64,000 nt of DNA, from positions 992,001-1,056,000 of the forward strand of contig CM066309.1 of assembly GCA_033807695.1 (NCBI GenBank). Direction: 5' to 3'. A program made the position numbers and the translations under genes. This document shows positions 21,969-34,168 of this stretch, in pieces (within the stretch, counting starts at the first letter, position 1; each line of letters begins with the position of its first letter). A model generated the notes under the pieces. It saw only the letters and a program-made list of their open reading frames with translations, was not told where the DNA came from and did not search any database. Source of the DNA: Daedaleopsis sinensis. Its lineage: Eukaryota > Basidiomycota > Agaricomycetes > Polyporales > Polyporaceae.

Positions 21969-22268
21969 ATGGACTCCTCGGCCTCGTTGAAGGATGTCGA
22001 GGAGTCGTGTGTGTCGGTTTCCCGGACGCGTGCCAAGACAAAAGGCAGGCATGCACAGCGAGACCCTGTGCGTCTTGACTTTCCTGGCCGACCCGAACAT
22101 GTAGGAACTGTCTCGCCTCAGCAGCATGAGAAAGCCGAGCGAGTGCTCTGGGAGCTTAGCAGGTCGGCTACATTGATTACAACTTGGCCGCAGTCCTGGT
22201 ACGACCGAGTGTTCGCATCTTCAAAGTCGACGACCCCAGCCGAGGGGCCGCCGCAGCCGCCGCAGTAG
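21969..22268 (+). CDS. Hypothetical 99-residue open frame
   Basis: Begins MDSSASLKDVEESC, is hydrophilic and basic, contains ITTWPQSWYDRVF, and ends in a Pro-rich run. No known domain is visible. It sits between repeated sequence and the DUF6533 gene and could be spurious or a decayed remnant. No splice structure or paralogue supports it. Confidence 0.2.
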   Translation: MDSSASLKDVEESCVSVSRTRAKTKGRHAQRDPVRLDFPGRPEHVGTVSPQQHEKAERVLWELSRSATLITTWPQSWYDRVFASSKSTTPAEGPPQPPQ

Positions 22269-22324
22269 TAGCAGCAGAACAACGCATCATATAAATAGTA
22301 ATTCTTCGACTCCGTCTAGTAGGT

Positions 22325-22560
22325 ATGGAGTGCGAACCAGAATCCGAGTCAAGAGGAGCTGGAAGGCTGGAAGGAAAACAATACCGAAAAAACATTTGGG
22401 TCGGAAGCAACCACCAGATCATATACATGTGTCGACGCCTCCGTCTAGTAGGGTATGGAGCTGTGAGCGAGATCAAGAGGAACTTCAAGAATGAGAACAA
22501 GAACGAGAAGATACCCGAGTCAGAAGCAACCACTGTCACTGTCCCTTCTGCCCCCACGGA
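22325..22560. repeat. Tandem pair of ~115-bp related units (third copy at 20235-20350)
   Basis: Units starting near 22325 and 22441 share TATGGAG, AGAGGA, a run of AAGAACGAGAA type, and TC.GAAGCAACCAC. A third copy at 20235-20350 has the same order (GTATGGGG, AAGACGAACAATAA, AGTCAGAAGAATGCAAC). They lie just downstream of the DUF6533 gene and its relic, so the unit was copied with the gene. Confidence 0.6.
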
Positions 22561-22679
22561 CTCGATACCGTGTTACCAGGTCCGTCTTCAACGTCATGGA
22601 CCTGTCATGGACCCTTCTCGCACCTCCCGCACCTCCCGCACCGTCGTCCCAGCGCTCCTTGCCAGCCGCGATCATACCG

Positions 22680-24526
22680 TCACACGGCCTGTGCGAGCGG
22701 CTCGTCGCGGAGGACCTCCTGGATCTCCGAGCGCGACTCCGGTTGGACCACCGTCAAGTCGTCCAGCGGAATCCCTTCATCAGCCACTTCGCCGGGGTGG
22801 AAGCCTTCGTTTTCGTCTGGGATGTCTTCGTCCCACTCGTCGCGTGCGGGAGCATGGCGGCGGTGGATGGTCGACCCAAGTGACCCGATCGCTCGGTCCG
22901 CAAAACTGAGTGAGCTTTGCGAGCCCGTCTGAGACATCTGCAACTCCGGGTCGTCTGAGCCAACCCTTACGTTGTGTTCATTTGCCTCTTGCAGGTCGAG
23001 GATGAAGCGATATATGAGGATTGCTGTGAGGCTATGATTAACAGACACGGCGAGCGAGTTCAGAATAAGTATGTTGAAGTTGGAGTACGATGACCTACGG
23101 GTCGGTGAATCTAGTGATCCCGCTTGCTCCAATGCTGCCACTGTCCCCTGTAAATATCTGTTCACAGTGTTAAACGCATCGACATAATCCCTAGACCATA
23201 CTCACTGAGGTTGTTGTGAAGATGAGATGTAGTGAATTTAGGACAAATAGCGTGCTATTAAGGTAAGCGCCAAGGTCCATTTGACTGACTCTCTAGGTAG
23301 TAGTTGTGGTAAAACTCACATAAAATAGAGTATCCCTTATGGAAGCATCTTCAGTATGCTACAGTATCTTAACTGAATAAATCACGTACCATTCTCCCAC
23401 AATATGTCTGAGAAGCCGGTGCTGCCGCGCTTGACAAAGGGCAGCCTAACTTTCTTCATTTCTCCACCTACTTTGCACCAAGTGATAGTCACGAGAAAAA
23501 TGTCTGCGATGATCAATGGTAATCTCGAACAGAGAGTGACTATCCAATGTCATGTCAGACCTCTGTGTACTAGTGAGCAATAGAAATGGAAACTTGCATC
23601 TGAATGACGAGAATGACAGTGAGCATGGGCTATAGAAGGTGCACAAAGGTTTAATAGCACTTACATGATGTTATCTTGCCGGGTGACGAGATTATTGACT
23701 CCACACCCGAAGATTGAATCCAAAGTTGGTGTCTGAAAGAGTGCCCAACTGACCTAGGTACAATACGAACTTTTCAGCCACATCGCCTTTCCATCATAAG
23801 CAAGCTGCACATACCCAGTTTACACACAATGGTGCCAATGAAAGGAGAGTGACCAGCCCGGCGACCAGCCAGGTCTTAGACAAAGCATATGATCTTGCTC
23901 CTGAGAACACTGCAAGCAGAAGCAGCGGTCAGTGACTGTAAACAACGGACAATGCTGCTATCCACAAAACTCACCGGCGAAGGGGATGTACAAGTAGTAG
24001 GTAGATACTGAGTATATCCATTGAGCAACATGGCATCTTGGCACGGCGTTGAGTCAGGAAGATGTTGATTGGCAAGATTCGAAGGCTTACCCCTAGTACA
24101 ATAGTAACGTATCAGTTCATCAACTTGGATAAGACTGTCGTACTAGCAAGTTGGACTACCTCGTTTGAGCGCAACACATGTATCAGAATCCGTGAAAGCC
24201 CTTGCAGCAAATAGCTATGCCTGATAGACAGGAATAGCACCGATGCGATCGATAATTTGCGCCCCCAGTAGTATCTGACTTCGCGGTCGAACGTGGTTGC
24301 AAGATCGTATACAAAAAATGCTAGAGGGAAGAGTCAGAAATCGTGTGTTACACATGAGACATGCTTGCAATTTGTACTTATCGCGGAGAAATGAATGAAG
24401 TTGTCTACTTGACTGCAGGGGAAGGTTCAGGTGAGCCCACATGAAAAGTTCCAGCTATGTTATACAGCGAACTTACAGCATCGCAAAGACAGCAATGATC
24501 TCTGCATTCTCGTTGTCCGACGACAT
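22680..24526 (-). CDS. DUF6533-domain multi-pass membrane protein (copy A)
   Basis: Agaricomycete membrane protein of unknown function. The start MSSDNENAEIIAVFAML is followed across introns by NFIHFSAITFFVYDLATTFD and then EVRYYWGRKLSIASVLFLSI, the DUF6533 signature (short N-terminus, then a YD..tF..EV...W..K block). Later exons give HVAQWIYSVSTYYLYIPFA, VFSGARSYALSKTWLVAGLV and TPTLDSIFGCGVNN. The last exon is a soluble tail: TAILIYRFILDLQEANEHN, then a Ser-rich acidic stretch and PLDDL, ending at 22680. About eleven introns; every join I tested keeps frame. A second copy in opposite orientation lies at 38.7 kb and a 3' relic at 20.5 kb. The tail is as conserved as the helices, which suggests it is functional. 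Confidence 0.85.
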
Positions 24527-26245
24527 GTCGGGTAGTTTTTAGATGGGGAATGCCCGAGCCGACTAGTAGCTGTCACAATTTTATACATCTAGGGTTCTGA
24601 TAGTCTTTGTTGGAAGTCTGGCTGAGTTTGCATCGATCGTCAACAGCCGTCAAGTATGTAAGCCCTGCGGAGTCTCGAAAAGCAACATTTGTGAATTGAA
24701 TCTTCCGGAATCATGAAACCAATGCTACTCATCTGATTGCCCCACAGTTCAAGAAGATGGGACGCACCTTACTCGACAGTTGGGCGGTAGACGTCTTGAT
24801 TAGGCCACGATCTACTTAACCCGATGCGTTGCCAGACTCGGAGGAGCACTTCATGATCAGACGAGTGTGACGAGTAAATGCAATCCAATACATCTCGTCT
24901 TAACCATGAAGGAGAGTTCAATATGCAATGCTGGATATGTGCATACACGTGCATCGATCTCACATACAGGAGTATCCGCCGGTAAATTCGAATGTACCGG
25001 CGTTAGAGGCAACACGGTACTACTGGTCTGAGGACCTCCGCCCTAGGGCCGTTCTAAGCGATGGGAGAACTTGAGCTTGATACTTCGATGATGTTGGTCG
25101 TCTAGACGCGCTCGCGCCGCGGCCCATCCCTCCCATGTCTATCTCAGTAATGTGTTCGTCTTTGATAGGGGCCGTGCTACCGGCATCTCATGCAGGATAG
25201 CCTACTATGGGCTATACCCCTCCAAACGGAAGAGTGCAGCTGGCGATACACATTGGGTTGTGGTGAGTGTTGTTTTCCTTCCTGCCTAACAGCGCAGAAA
25301 TCTGCTGACAGGGACTATATTAAGTTATAGATTCAGACGGTGTATCCTCGGAGTTGATAGGATATAGTTTGATAGCTCGATCTAGTGTGGGCATTGTCAC
25401 AGCGTTGAAGAGCCTGTCGAGTTGTACGCATCATCGCAGTTGAGCTGGCAGCATCTTCAGTAGATGATACGGTCCTCTGTAAACTCTGGATTAGGTGTGG
25501 AGGGACGCACCTCGCAATGATAGCTTGGGGAGGTAGATTGGCTCAGATAGAGCCAGGTTGGTGGACACCCTGCATCGTGTAGCGGGAGATCTGGTATGAT
25601 CGTGTCGGAGTAGACTGCGCTTGGTCGCATGCAGTGTCAGCAGAGCCCGCGGCGATGGAAGAGCAGTTCTTGTATGCGTACCTATACTCAATATGCCGGC
25701 CGACATGTTCGGCCACAGTCGGCGACTCGAAAGTACTAGTGCCCAGAACAGCGGCTCTCGCCGTAGTCGATGATGTAAACCTTGTTCAAATTGGACATCT
25801 TTATGTATGGCATTCAGCTCGTCGTTGGTTACGAGCATGAGGTTGTAGCCTGCTTACTTCGTCGACACTCTCAAGGGTTCACCGGCCTCTCTTGCGTTTC
25901 TGGTGCTTCACTACGAGCATAATGTTGCACCTCGTAGTAGCTTCGGGCTCGCGAGACGGCGTGAGGCTCGGGACTAGATGTAACGGACACCACCTCGAGG
26001 ATCTGTAAGGAAATGATGCACAAGCGTCGGAAGGTCCCAATGGCACACGCACGCAGACATCAACGAGGGAGTAGCGTAGCCATGAATGGCCTCTCGGCGT
26101 CTGATCAGATGACCTCGCAAGGTAGGATGTGATTCGGCGAGCGGAGTTCGAAGCGCGAGAGCTTGTCATGAATGTCTGCTCATGTTCACGCAGTGGGTAG
26201 GGCCTCTCATGTTACTAGTCTAATCTGCTTCCCCCCAATATACCG
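24527..26245. other. Gene-poor region upstream of DUF6533 copy A
   Basis: About 1.7 kb. A minus-strand frame at 25491-25838 (NDELNAIHKDVQF...) has a faint counterpart near 21.79-21.85 kb in the right inverted-repeat arm, shown by GTAGTCGATGATGTA versus GTACTCGACGATGTA and the adjoining GCTCGTCGTTGGTT. I infer decayed repeated sequence and can name no gene. Confidence 0.35.
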
Positions 26246-27830
26246 TCAGGCATCGTATAAGAGAAGATGATCAACCTGCTCACGAGTTTGAGGATCCCAA
26301 AAGGCGTGTTGAAGTCGATGTGCCGGGCTCTGAGCGGTGGGTGGTTGATGAGCCTGAAAGAGTCGCACTGTCAGCTCATCGAAGGTGCTATTCCGCATAT
26401 CTAGCATGGCGTGTGGCTTTTGTAAAGTATAAAGTAAATTAGTTGGCACTAGAAGAAGAATCGCGGCGATAGGGAGAGGAAGAAGCAACGAAGACAGACG
26501 AGCCACACCGACTCTGCTTGTACGTGTTTGCTGCTACAGGCCTTTCGCCCGGTCGCGTCTTACCTTCCACTAACCTCTCCATCACCTCTTTTCGCAGACA
26601 AGTTGGACACGTTGTCCGCCCGGAGTAAGTAAGGCTGCTGGACAGACGAAATGCGGCAGCATTGAAGCTTCTGAGTGAGCAGCCATGAGTTCACGTTCCT
26701 CACGTTTGTCAGAATCTCGCAGTCAGTAAAGCTCTCGCTGGCAAATGGGAGATACGTAGTCGTGATTGAGAGCGAGCCGAGCGCAGCGCTTCAGACGTCT
26801 CCTTCGTTGAACAGACTCTGTTTGGTCGTATAGGCGCGGGTTTGGAGCTCGCGTGTTTGAGAACGAGTTGAACGCATCCCGCGCGGGGCTGTCGGGGCAG
26901 AGGGAGAGCGCGTGCGGGCCCGGGCGAGTAGCACAGGGGCGGAGAGAGCGGGTTGGGCGAGGACGGGGACGGGGACGGGGACTTCGGCGGGGGGACTTCG
27001 GAGATCATGCGGACGGGCGGACAGGGCGCTGCTGGGCCTTCGGCGTCGAAGATGAAGGATTGGGAGGGCTTCTGTGTGCGGATATAGTGAGAAACTGAGA
27101 AATGTGTATGGATAACGATGGGGTGTGGAGTGGATGTACCTTAACGAGCGACGGGCTCTTCAGCTTGGTGGGAGAAAGATAGTCGCGGCGGAAGCGCCGC
27201 CGATAGATGAAGAAGTAGACGACGTAGAGAACGAGCGCGTCGAAGGTGCAGCAAGCGATGGACAGAGACGCTATTGGGAAGCACTGGGTATTGGGCGAGA
27301 CCGGACACGCTCAATCTATCGCGAAAGACTGCGATCCGGAAGGACTGTTTATAGCTGGTCGCGTGAGACGAAATGGTTGTAACAGTGAAGGAGGAGGACT
27401 TACGTGGAAAATAGTGAGCTGGACATTGCAGTTTCGCGCATAGGCCATACGCGGTGTCGGTGTCGTCACAACAGTAGCGTCGTGCAAATGCTCCGAGTCG
27501 AAGCTGAACGGGGATGATTTGATGTCAATTCCGATGATCACATGCACAAGGGCAGATGCTTACGCACATGCTGAGCTGAGGATCAGAGCCTCCTCGTACA
27601 GAACTGCGGTTCGAAGCAGCCCAGGTGGAGGGTTCTCCGAGCTTGTGTTCGGAGTTTACGAAGTCCGCCGGGAGAGTTTGCGCGATGGTGAAGATGTATG
27701 TGGTGCACGTGCCGACAGGCCTCGGACACGCTCTCACAACCACCACGTCCACGAGCGGTGGTTCGGACGACCAGACTGTGATGTGTATCAACGCAGGGGC
27801 GCCGCATATGCCCATGCTGTAACACGAGCA
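26246..27830 (-). other. Possible decayed or unrecognised membrane-protein gene
   Basis: Exon-like pieces on the minus strand: MGICGAPALIHITVWSSEPP onward to a GTAAGC donor near 27.56 kb; an NCNVQLTIFH piece ending at GTAAGT near 27.41 kb; a transmembrane stretch SIACCTFDALVLYVVYFFIY with a basic follow-on near 27.2 kb; a low-complexity Pro/Ser block; and a final ORF from 26506 (MARLSSLLLPLPIAAILLL) ending QVDHLLLYDA at 26246. The pieces do not join into one frame that I can defend. A short TCTGTTTGGTCGTATAGGCG block at 26.82 kb resembles the start of the large inverted-repeat arms, so this may be a third, more diverged copy of the same ancestral gene. Confidence 0.3.
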
Positions 27831-28240
27831 CACCGCTTCAGACAGACGGCGGGGAGGTAAGCAAGTTCAAACCACAAGGGTGGTTGCACGACGTCAACAG
27901 ATGAAACGCCGCACGCGCACAGTTGTCACCCAGAGACTACAGTAAACGGGTTTGCTCACAATATCGACATCGGTACACTGGGAATGAGCGATGTTCTCCC
28001 TAGACCCTGCCACCCGCTCAGTTTTAGGAGCCATGCTATCCGCGGATCCCAGTATTCCAGACTCTCCAATCCCGCTCTGGCCACGCACGCACCTGCTTAA
28101 CCATTCAGACCGTTCGGCTCACACCGCGGTCTCGCGCGCACACAGACAACGACGACGGGCAAACGCACCGCATGTATTACCGGTCGGCCGGCCGGGGACG
28201 CACCCAGCAGCGACATCGGGGGACAAACACCCAGCAAGAC

Positions 28241-29627
28241 CTACACGCGCACCAGCGCGCCCATGTACAGAATCTGGCTGACCGCGACGAGGAAGAGGAA
28301 GGTGATGCGCCGCGAGCGCTGCGACGGGTTCACGGCGGCCGCCGTCGCGGACGCGTCGGGGAGGACCATCGAGCGCAGGGAGCGGAGCTGCGCGCAGGGG
28401 GTTAGGTTCGGCGGCATAATGGCACGGCGGAGAGGAGAGGAGAAGAGGGGAAGCGAGATGAGGGCGGACGGCGGGCGAGAGACTCACCAGGAAGAACGCG
28501 GTGGAGAGGAAGGTGTAGACGAATACCGCGAGGTAGAGCGTGCGGCCGAGGCCGAGGAGGCCCGCTATTAGCGTGACGATCACGCTGAGTGGGCCGGGGT
28601 AAGAGGTAAGAGAGTGGCGAGGGGGACTTGTGAGTGAGTGGACGTACCCGACGAACTTGTAGCCGTCGTATGCGAGCAGGTCCAGGACTTGACTTGACAA
28701 GCCACCCTGTCGCGCGGCGAATAAGAAGAGAGCAGAGGGGGAGCGGGCCAGGGGTGGAAGAGGGACTCACGGGGATGTTAAGAAGGTAGCAGCCGGATTT
28801 GATGAAGCAGAAGTCGAGGAGCACGACGGCCAGCGCTTTTGACGCGGTGATTCCGAGAATTTCGGGGTGGAAGCGGGCGTTGAGGCCGGAGTAGAGCGCG
28901 GCGAGGAGGATGTAGGTGACGAGAGCCATGACTGACGATTCCAAAGATGATAGGGCGTGAGTGAATGATGCATGAACTGCAAGAAGAGAACGGGACTGAC
29001 GGGGGATGTAGAGGTCGGGCGAGTTGATGTCCTCTCTGGGCGGAGACCACTCTGACTGGCCGTTCTCGAGGCGGAGAACGCGACGGGACCATGGCTTGTG
29101 TCTCCACGGGAAGAGCAGGATTTGGAGCTTCTTGATTACATAGGAATTGGACACGTTGAAATGGTGCTTGAGCATGGAGATCGGGATGAAACCTCCGAGC
29201 TGGATGACGGGACGGGGAGGCGAATGAGGAACGATTGGATTGCTAGAAGAAAAGCACACACGTTCTTCTGTACATATTCCTGGCCTGCCGCGACAGCATT
29301 GTGGCCGAGCTGCATGCCAAACGCGGCGGTAGCATTGTCGAGACCCCAGGCGGAGAAGTCGACTGGTGCGGCGGGGTTCATTTGGGGTGGCGGCTGGTGG
29401 GGAGATGGCTGGTACGCGCTGGCATGAGGGTAAGGCGGGGCGAGGTGGGACGGGTGGGCAGCATTTGGGATGGGTTGGGCGTAACCCGGGGCGGGAGGCG
29501 TGCTCGTATACCGCTGGTAGCCCTGGGGAGACATGGGCGTCGACGGAGGCTCGGGGATGTACGCCGGGTGGGTGGGCACCGGATGCTGCAGCGGAGGCGG
29601 GCTGCGGTTGTTGGTGTAGTACGCCAT
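28241..29627 (-). CDS. YIF1: YIF1/Hrf1-family ER-Golgi membrane trafficking protein
   Basis: Partner of YIP1 in COPII vesicle transport between ER and Golgi. The start MAYYTNNRSPPPLQ opens a Pro-rich cytosolic segment, followed by the family signature ATAAFGMQLGHNAVAAGQEY before the first intron at 29262. The next exon gives IPISMLKHHFNVSNSYVIKK and LQILLFPWRHKPWSR. Then come helices ALVTYILLAALYSGLNARF, ITASKALAVVLLDFCFIKSG, VIVTLIAGLLGLGRTLYLAV and a last helix FLFLVAVSQILYMGALVRV ending at 28241. Five helices and a cytosolic N-terminus match YIF1. It faces away from the RING gene. A housekeeping gene, judged intact. Confidence 0.9.
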
Positions 29628-30437
29628 CCGAGCAGGTTGAAGGTGGAGGAGGAGGTTAGGGAGTAAGTACACCACAAGTACACGAACTGCACACCGAGCA
29701 GCTCTCTCAACGTGTCCCATTCCATTTCCCACGCACCAGGCGCCCATGCCGCGAGCGAGTCCCCGTATTCGACTTAACTTCGACTCCATATTCGACAGAA
29801 GATGTTCAGAACTCCCAGCCACTCGTTGATGTAGCTCTTGATACTTGTGTGCAGGCTGCGTAATGGCCGAAGTTGAATGACATCCATATCTCTCTCGGCT
29901 GGGGGAGATCGAGGTCAGTCGTGGTTAAACACATCCGGGTAGCAAAGTACTTGCAGTCCATTTACACCTGAGTCGTACCGCTGGAAGGATGTATGTCCAG
30001 AGAGCGAGAGGCTGGTTAATTACGCTGAGGGTGGTTCACATCGGGTTCAAAGGCGGGCGAAGATGCCAGAGAAAGTGCGATAGAACGATGCGTGTTCGAC
30101 TGGTCGCTGATGTACCCTTGCGGTAGCACGCCGTTGCCATCCTCAACCGGCACGTTCATTTGTTCCAGGATGTACGAGGGAGCTAGTACCATTGCCAAGG
30201 GGGGATGGACTTGTATTTTTGGCAAACACCTGCTTGGGCGTTTAACGAGCCGCCCCGGCCCGGGAACGGGGTTGAGCTGGAAGGGGACAATGGCAGGGAG
30301 CTGCTGCAGGGAGGAGGTTGCCGCCGATGTCCTGGCGGATGCCTGCTTGTTCCCAACCACGACGTTCCCAAACACGCACTTCTACCTTCCTCAGCCCTTC
30401 TGAGCCGTCCCCATTCCACTATCTCAGAGGCCTCGCT
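29628..30437. other. Divergent promoter region between YIF1 and RING genes
   Basis: About 810 bp that should contain both promoters. An open frame runs into the RING gene from 30318, but its first ATG lies far upstream, so I start the RING protein at 30438. No other feature seen. Confidence 0.45.
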
Positions 30438-33400
30438 ATGAGTGAGCCCTACGCCAGCTCAAGCGTAGCCCACAAACGCACCTACGACGACTTGGGCCCA
30501 GAGGATGCTCCAGGTCCGAGTGGCTCTCGAACTGACCCTTCCTCCTCCTCTGCAGGCCCCTCGACCAGCAGGGACCGGAACAAGCGGGCGAGGAACGACC
30601 TTGACTCAGAGTTTGCCAGTGAGATAGAGGACATCCTCCTCTCTTCCAACACCTCCGTCTCCTCCTCCAGCAGCGGTTCCAGCTACCACTCTGCCAGGTC
30701 TAACCTCTCCGTCGTGGCATCTCCTCTCCGCCTCCCGGTGATTGAGCCCATCGACGAAGATATTCCTCCAAACGACGTCCCTCCCGCTCGCTATTCCCCC
30801 CAACCATACACGTCCATCGATGTCTCCATGGACGAACCACTGTTCTCGATAGATCCTCCTCCCAGCCCCCCTCTCCTCCCAGCCTCCTCGCCGACGTCAA
30901 GACAAAATCGCACAGATGCCGCCGATCAACTGAGGAGGGCTATGGAACGTGCAACTGCATTTGACCGTGAGATCTCTGCCCTCCGTCAGTCGCCCGCTCG
31001 ACCTGTCTCCCCACCGACCCCACCACCTGTTTGGCAGTCTTGGACCGCCCAGCTCCCGCGGGATTTAGATGGTCCGTCTCATCTTCTAGTGCATATCATT
31101 TGATACCGAATTATATTACAGAAATGCGCACTCCCTTTGATCACGTTGACCTCCCCTTCTATGCAGCCCAATCCTCGCTTAGTGCCGGTGCCCAGAATGC
31201 TCTCCCAGCACCTCACACATCAAACTCATTGAGTCCCGGTTCTCCTCCCACACCACCAATCACTACGTCCTCTTCGACATACCCTTTTTCGATTGGCGGT
31301 GAAGGTTTCCCTCCATTCGAGCTGCCTCAATATTCTCGGCCACCTCCCTCGCTCCACCAACACCGATTGAATTGGCTAGCAGGCCTGGAGGAGGATATGC
31401 TGGGGGACGAAAGAGACCAGGAGAACCTCCATGCAAACCCCGCTGCTAGCCGATTAAGGGACCGGGATGGTCTGTCTATTCCTCCAACCCTGTTCGCTAT
31501 GTCTGGTGTTGACCTTGCTCGTATAGAAACCACGGAGTCGTTCTGGGATCGGCCTCTACTATCCGATCGACTTGAGCCTTCTCGGCCTGCCTTGGATTCG
31601 CCTCGCCTTCTGGAGCGTCGGCGGTCATACGTGACCGTTCCTCCTGCACCAGCTGCCCGTGCCCAAATGTCCGCATCGCCCGCTTTCCCACACCTGCATT
31701 CTTTGGTTGACGACTACTGGCACAGAGAACACGATCGTGAAATACGTAATCTTGATCATACCATTCGCGAGGCCGAAGTCCATCGCCAGCGAGTTGCAAA
31801 CTTCCTTGCGGGGACAGAGAGCCCCCGTCTGTCGTCTACTCGCCTGACGCGAGAACGCGCGAGTCCCGTAGCGCCGTCGAGTAGCTACTCGTCACTCCGT
31901 GGGGCATTGGATGACACCGCTATCAGACGTCGTGCTCACCTCGCTCCCCGACCTCAGTCGTCCTCTCGGAGTCGTCGGGTGGTCGACATTCGCGAGTACG
32001 AACCTCCAACTATCTCCTTCTATAATCCTGATTATCTCTCACACCGCTCCGCTGACGATGCGGCACCGAGGTCGATGTCGCAGAGCACAACGCATAACGA
32101 TGTTCTCGATCTCTCTCCACCCCCCGAACCGTCCTACGACGGCCTCTCATCCTACACGTCCAGTTCGTCTCTATCGCAAGGGTCGTACCTGGAAGCAAAC
32201 AGAACTGCCAGGGAGGAGCGTCTCATCAGTGTCTTGCGACACCGGCACAGAACACGGCCGCGTTCTCCATCTCCCCCGCCCCCTTCTTCGTCTTTCCGCA
32301 ACCCGTATGACTTCTTGATGAACGAAAGACCTGAGCAGCGAAGCCGCGACGGCCCCACATCCTCCCGGTCTCTCCTCGGTCGCATCTCGCAGAGGGAGTC
32401 TCCCAGGCCCGCGAGCAGTGCCACCCGTCTCTCTTTCGACCTCCCGCCGTTAACCGAGCCCGAGCGAGCACCAGCCCTCCCCTCCATCCCACTGCCGCGA
32501 GTCCGGCGGTACGGCCCCTTCGACCCCAGTGCCTACCGCGCGGGCCCGTTCCGCGCGACCATGGCAAGGTCGATGGCGCTGCAAATACAGAACGAACGCG
32601 AGCGCGAGCGCGACCCGGAGCCGTCTCCCTTCGCACAGGACCCGAGGAGACGGGGGCTCGCCTCTGAGCCCTCCAGCAGCGAAGAGGACGAGCCGTACAA
32701 CCACTATCTCTCGCTCTTGCGCGAGGTCCAGGCCCCGTCGCGGCAGGCGGATCGTGCAGCGCAATCGCCACGCTCAGCCGCTGCCATTCCCCCCGTGATG
32801 AGCCGCGCACGAGCGGTCGCCGGCCAGTTATCCCGGCGTCTGCTGCAGGAGCGGCAGGCAAGCGCGACGACGACGATGGCAGCAGACAGCAGCGAGTCCG
32901 ACACGCGGCCGACACGCAGCGCAGCAGACACGCAGACTCCAACAGACCGCCTGCTCGACCTCCTCGGGCGGCCGTCCGCGCCGCCCGTCGGCCCTCGGCA
33001 CCGCACGCTGCTGAGCCGCGAGCGTTCTCTCTCAAGCTTCCGTGACTATGTCGTCGACGACCTCCTACCGCCAGAGCGGCGCGAGCGTTATGAACAACAC
33101 CGGCGGGAGATACTCGAGCGCCGCACGGCAGAGCTCCTGGGCCACCGCCACGTCCCGCCCCCGCCCGGTAACCTCAGCGGCGCCCCTCCGTCATCCGCGC
33201 CCAGCCAGCGTGACGACGGGGCGGCCGCACCCGGGGCGCCGCGCGCGTACGCACATCCGCACGCCCACACGGGTGCGCACACGACGCTCCCCCGTCGCAA
33301 CCGGGCGTCGTTCTCGGTGGTCCCTCCTCGCGGATACCCAACCATCGGGCGTGGGGAGGACCGCGCGACGCCGCTGAACGGGCGGTTCGCGCGCGCGCGG

Positions 33401-34168
33401 GGCTTCGGGTCGCATCACCCCGCCGACATGGTGTGGATCGACCTGCCGACGCGCGACGCGCGGTCGACGCGCCGGCGCAACATGGGCGACTACCTGGTAC
33501 GTGTCACTTGCGCCCGATGCGCGTTGTGCGACGGCGCTGACGCTGATGCTGACGATCGGACTGGACAGCGCGACGACGAGTTCGACATGTCGTACGAGGG
33601 CCTGCTCTCGCTCTCGTCGCTGCTCGGGGATGTGAAGCCGCGCGGGACGCCCGCGGACGTCCTGGCGGCGCTCCCCAAGGGCAAGTACAGCGAGTGGGCG
33701 ACCCCCGGGGAGACCGAGGAGCGCTGCCCCATCTGCCTCGACGACGTGAGTCCCGCTTTCGTGCAGCCGATGTTCTGTATCTGAGTATGCTTGCAGTACG
33801 CCGCCTCGGACTTGTGCTCCCGCATCCCCGGGTGCACACACTGGTTCCACGACGGGTGTCTCCAGGTATGTTCCCACTCCCGCCGCGCCGTCCACTGTAC
33901 TGACCCTCCGTCCTTGTAGCAATGGCTCAAGGGCTCACGCACGTGCCCCGTCTGTCGCGGGCGGGTCAACAAGCCGCGTCCAGCCGAGTCTACCGCGCCT
34001 GTTGCTGGCCCGAGCGGCACTAGTCACAGTGCAAGCCGGGGCGACGTCCGCGACCACGTCGTGCACGACGAGGACGAAGAGGACGACGAGGACGACGACA
34101 GCGAACGCGATGGCGAGCGGACCCCTCGCCGCTGGTCGCCATACCGTCCTCCCTGGCGCAACGACTGA
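30438..34168 (+). CDS. Large RING-H2 finger protein (putative E3 ubiquitin ligase)
   Basis: Probable ubiquitin ligase. Five exons (30438-31071, 31122-33496, 33569-33745, 33797-33865, 33920-34168) sum exactly to 1,167 residues. The first ~970 residues are low-complexity Ser/Pro/Arg-rich and look disordered, with no domain visible. The C-terminus has a complete C3H2C3 RING split over three exons: CPICLDDY, then CTHWFHDGCLQQWL, then CPVC. Just before it is a short conserved-looking helix region (EFDMSYEGLLSLSSLLGDV). After the RING is an acidic-basic tail with a run of Asp/Glu. No transmembrane helix was seen, so it is probably nuclear or cytosolic. RING-H2 at the extreme C-terminus with a long disordered N-terminus is common in fungal E3s; the substrate is unknown. 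Confidence 0.85.

Noticed and set aside
24100..24240. GC donor after SIR in DUF6533 copy A, suggesting a broken splice site
   Set aside because: Comparison with copy B shows the exon continues (HSYLLQGLSRILIHVLRSNE) to a normal GTAGTC donor, so no GC donor is needed.
26950..26990. GGGGAC short tandem run as a functional repeat
   Set aside because: A handful of imperfect 6-bp units in a GC-rich block is ordinary low-complexity sequence.
32226..33035. 269-residue minus-strand open frame
   Set aside because: Shadow of the Arg/Ser-rich coding exon of the RING protein, with no family signal.
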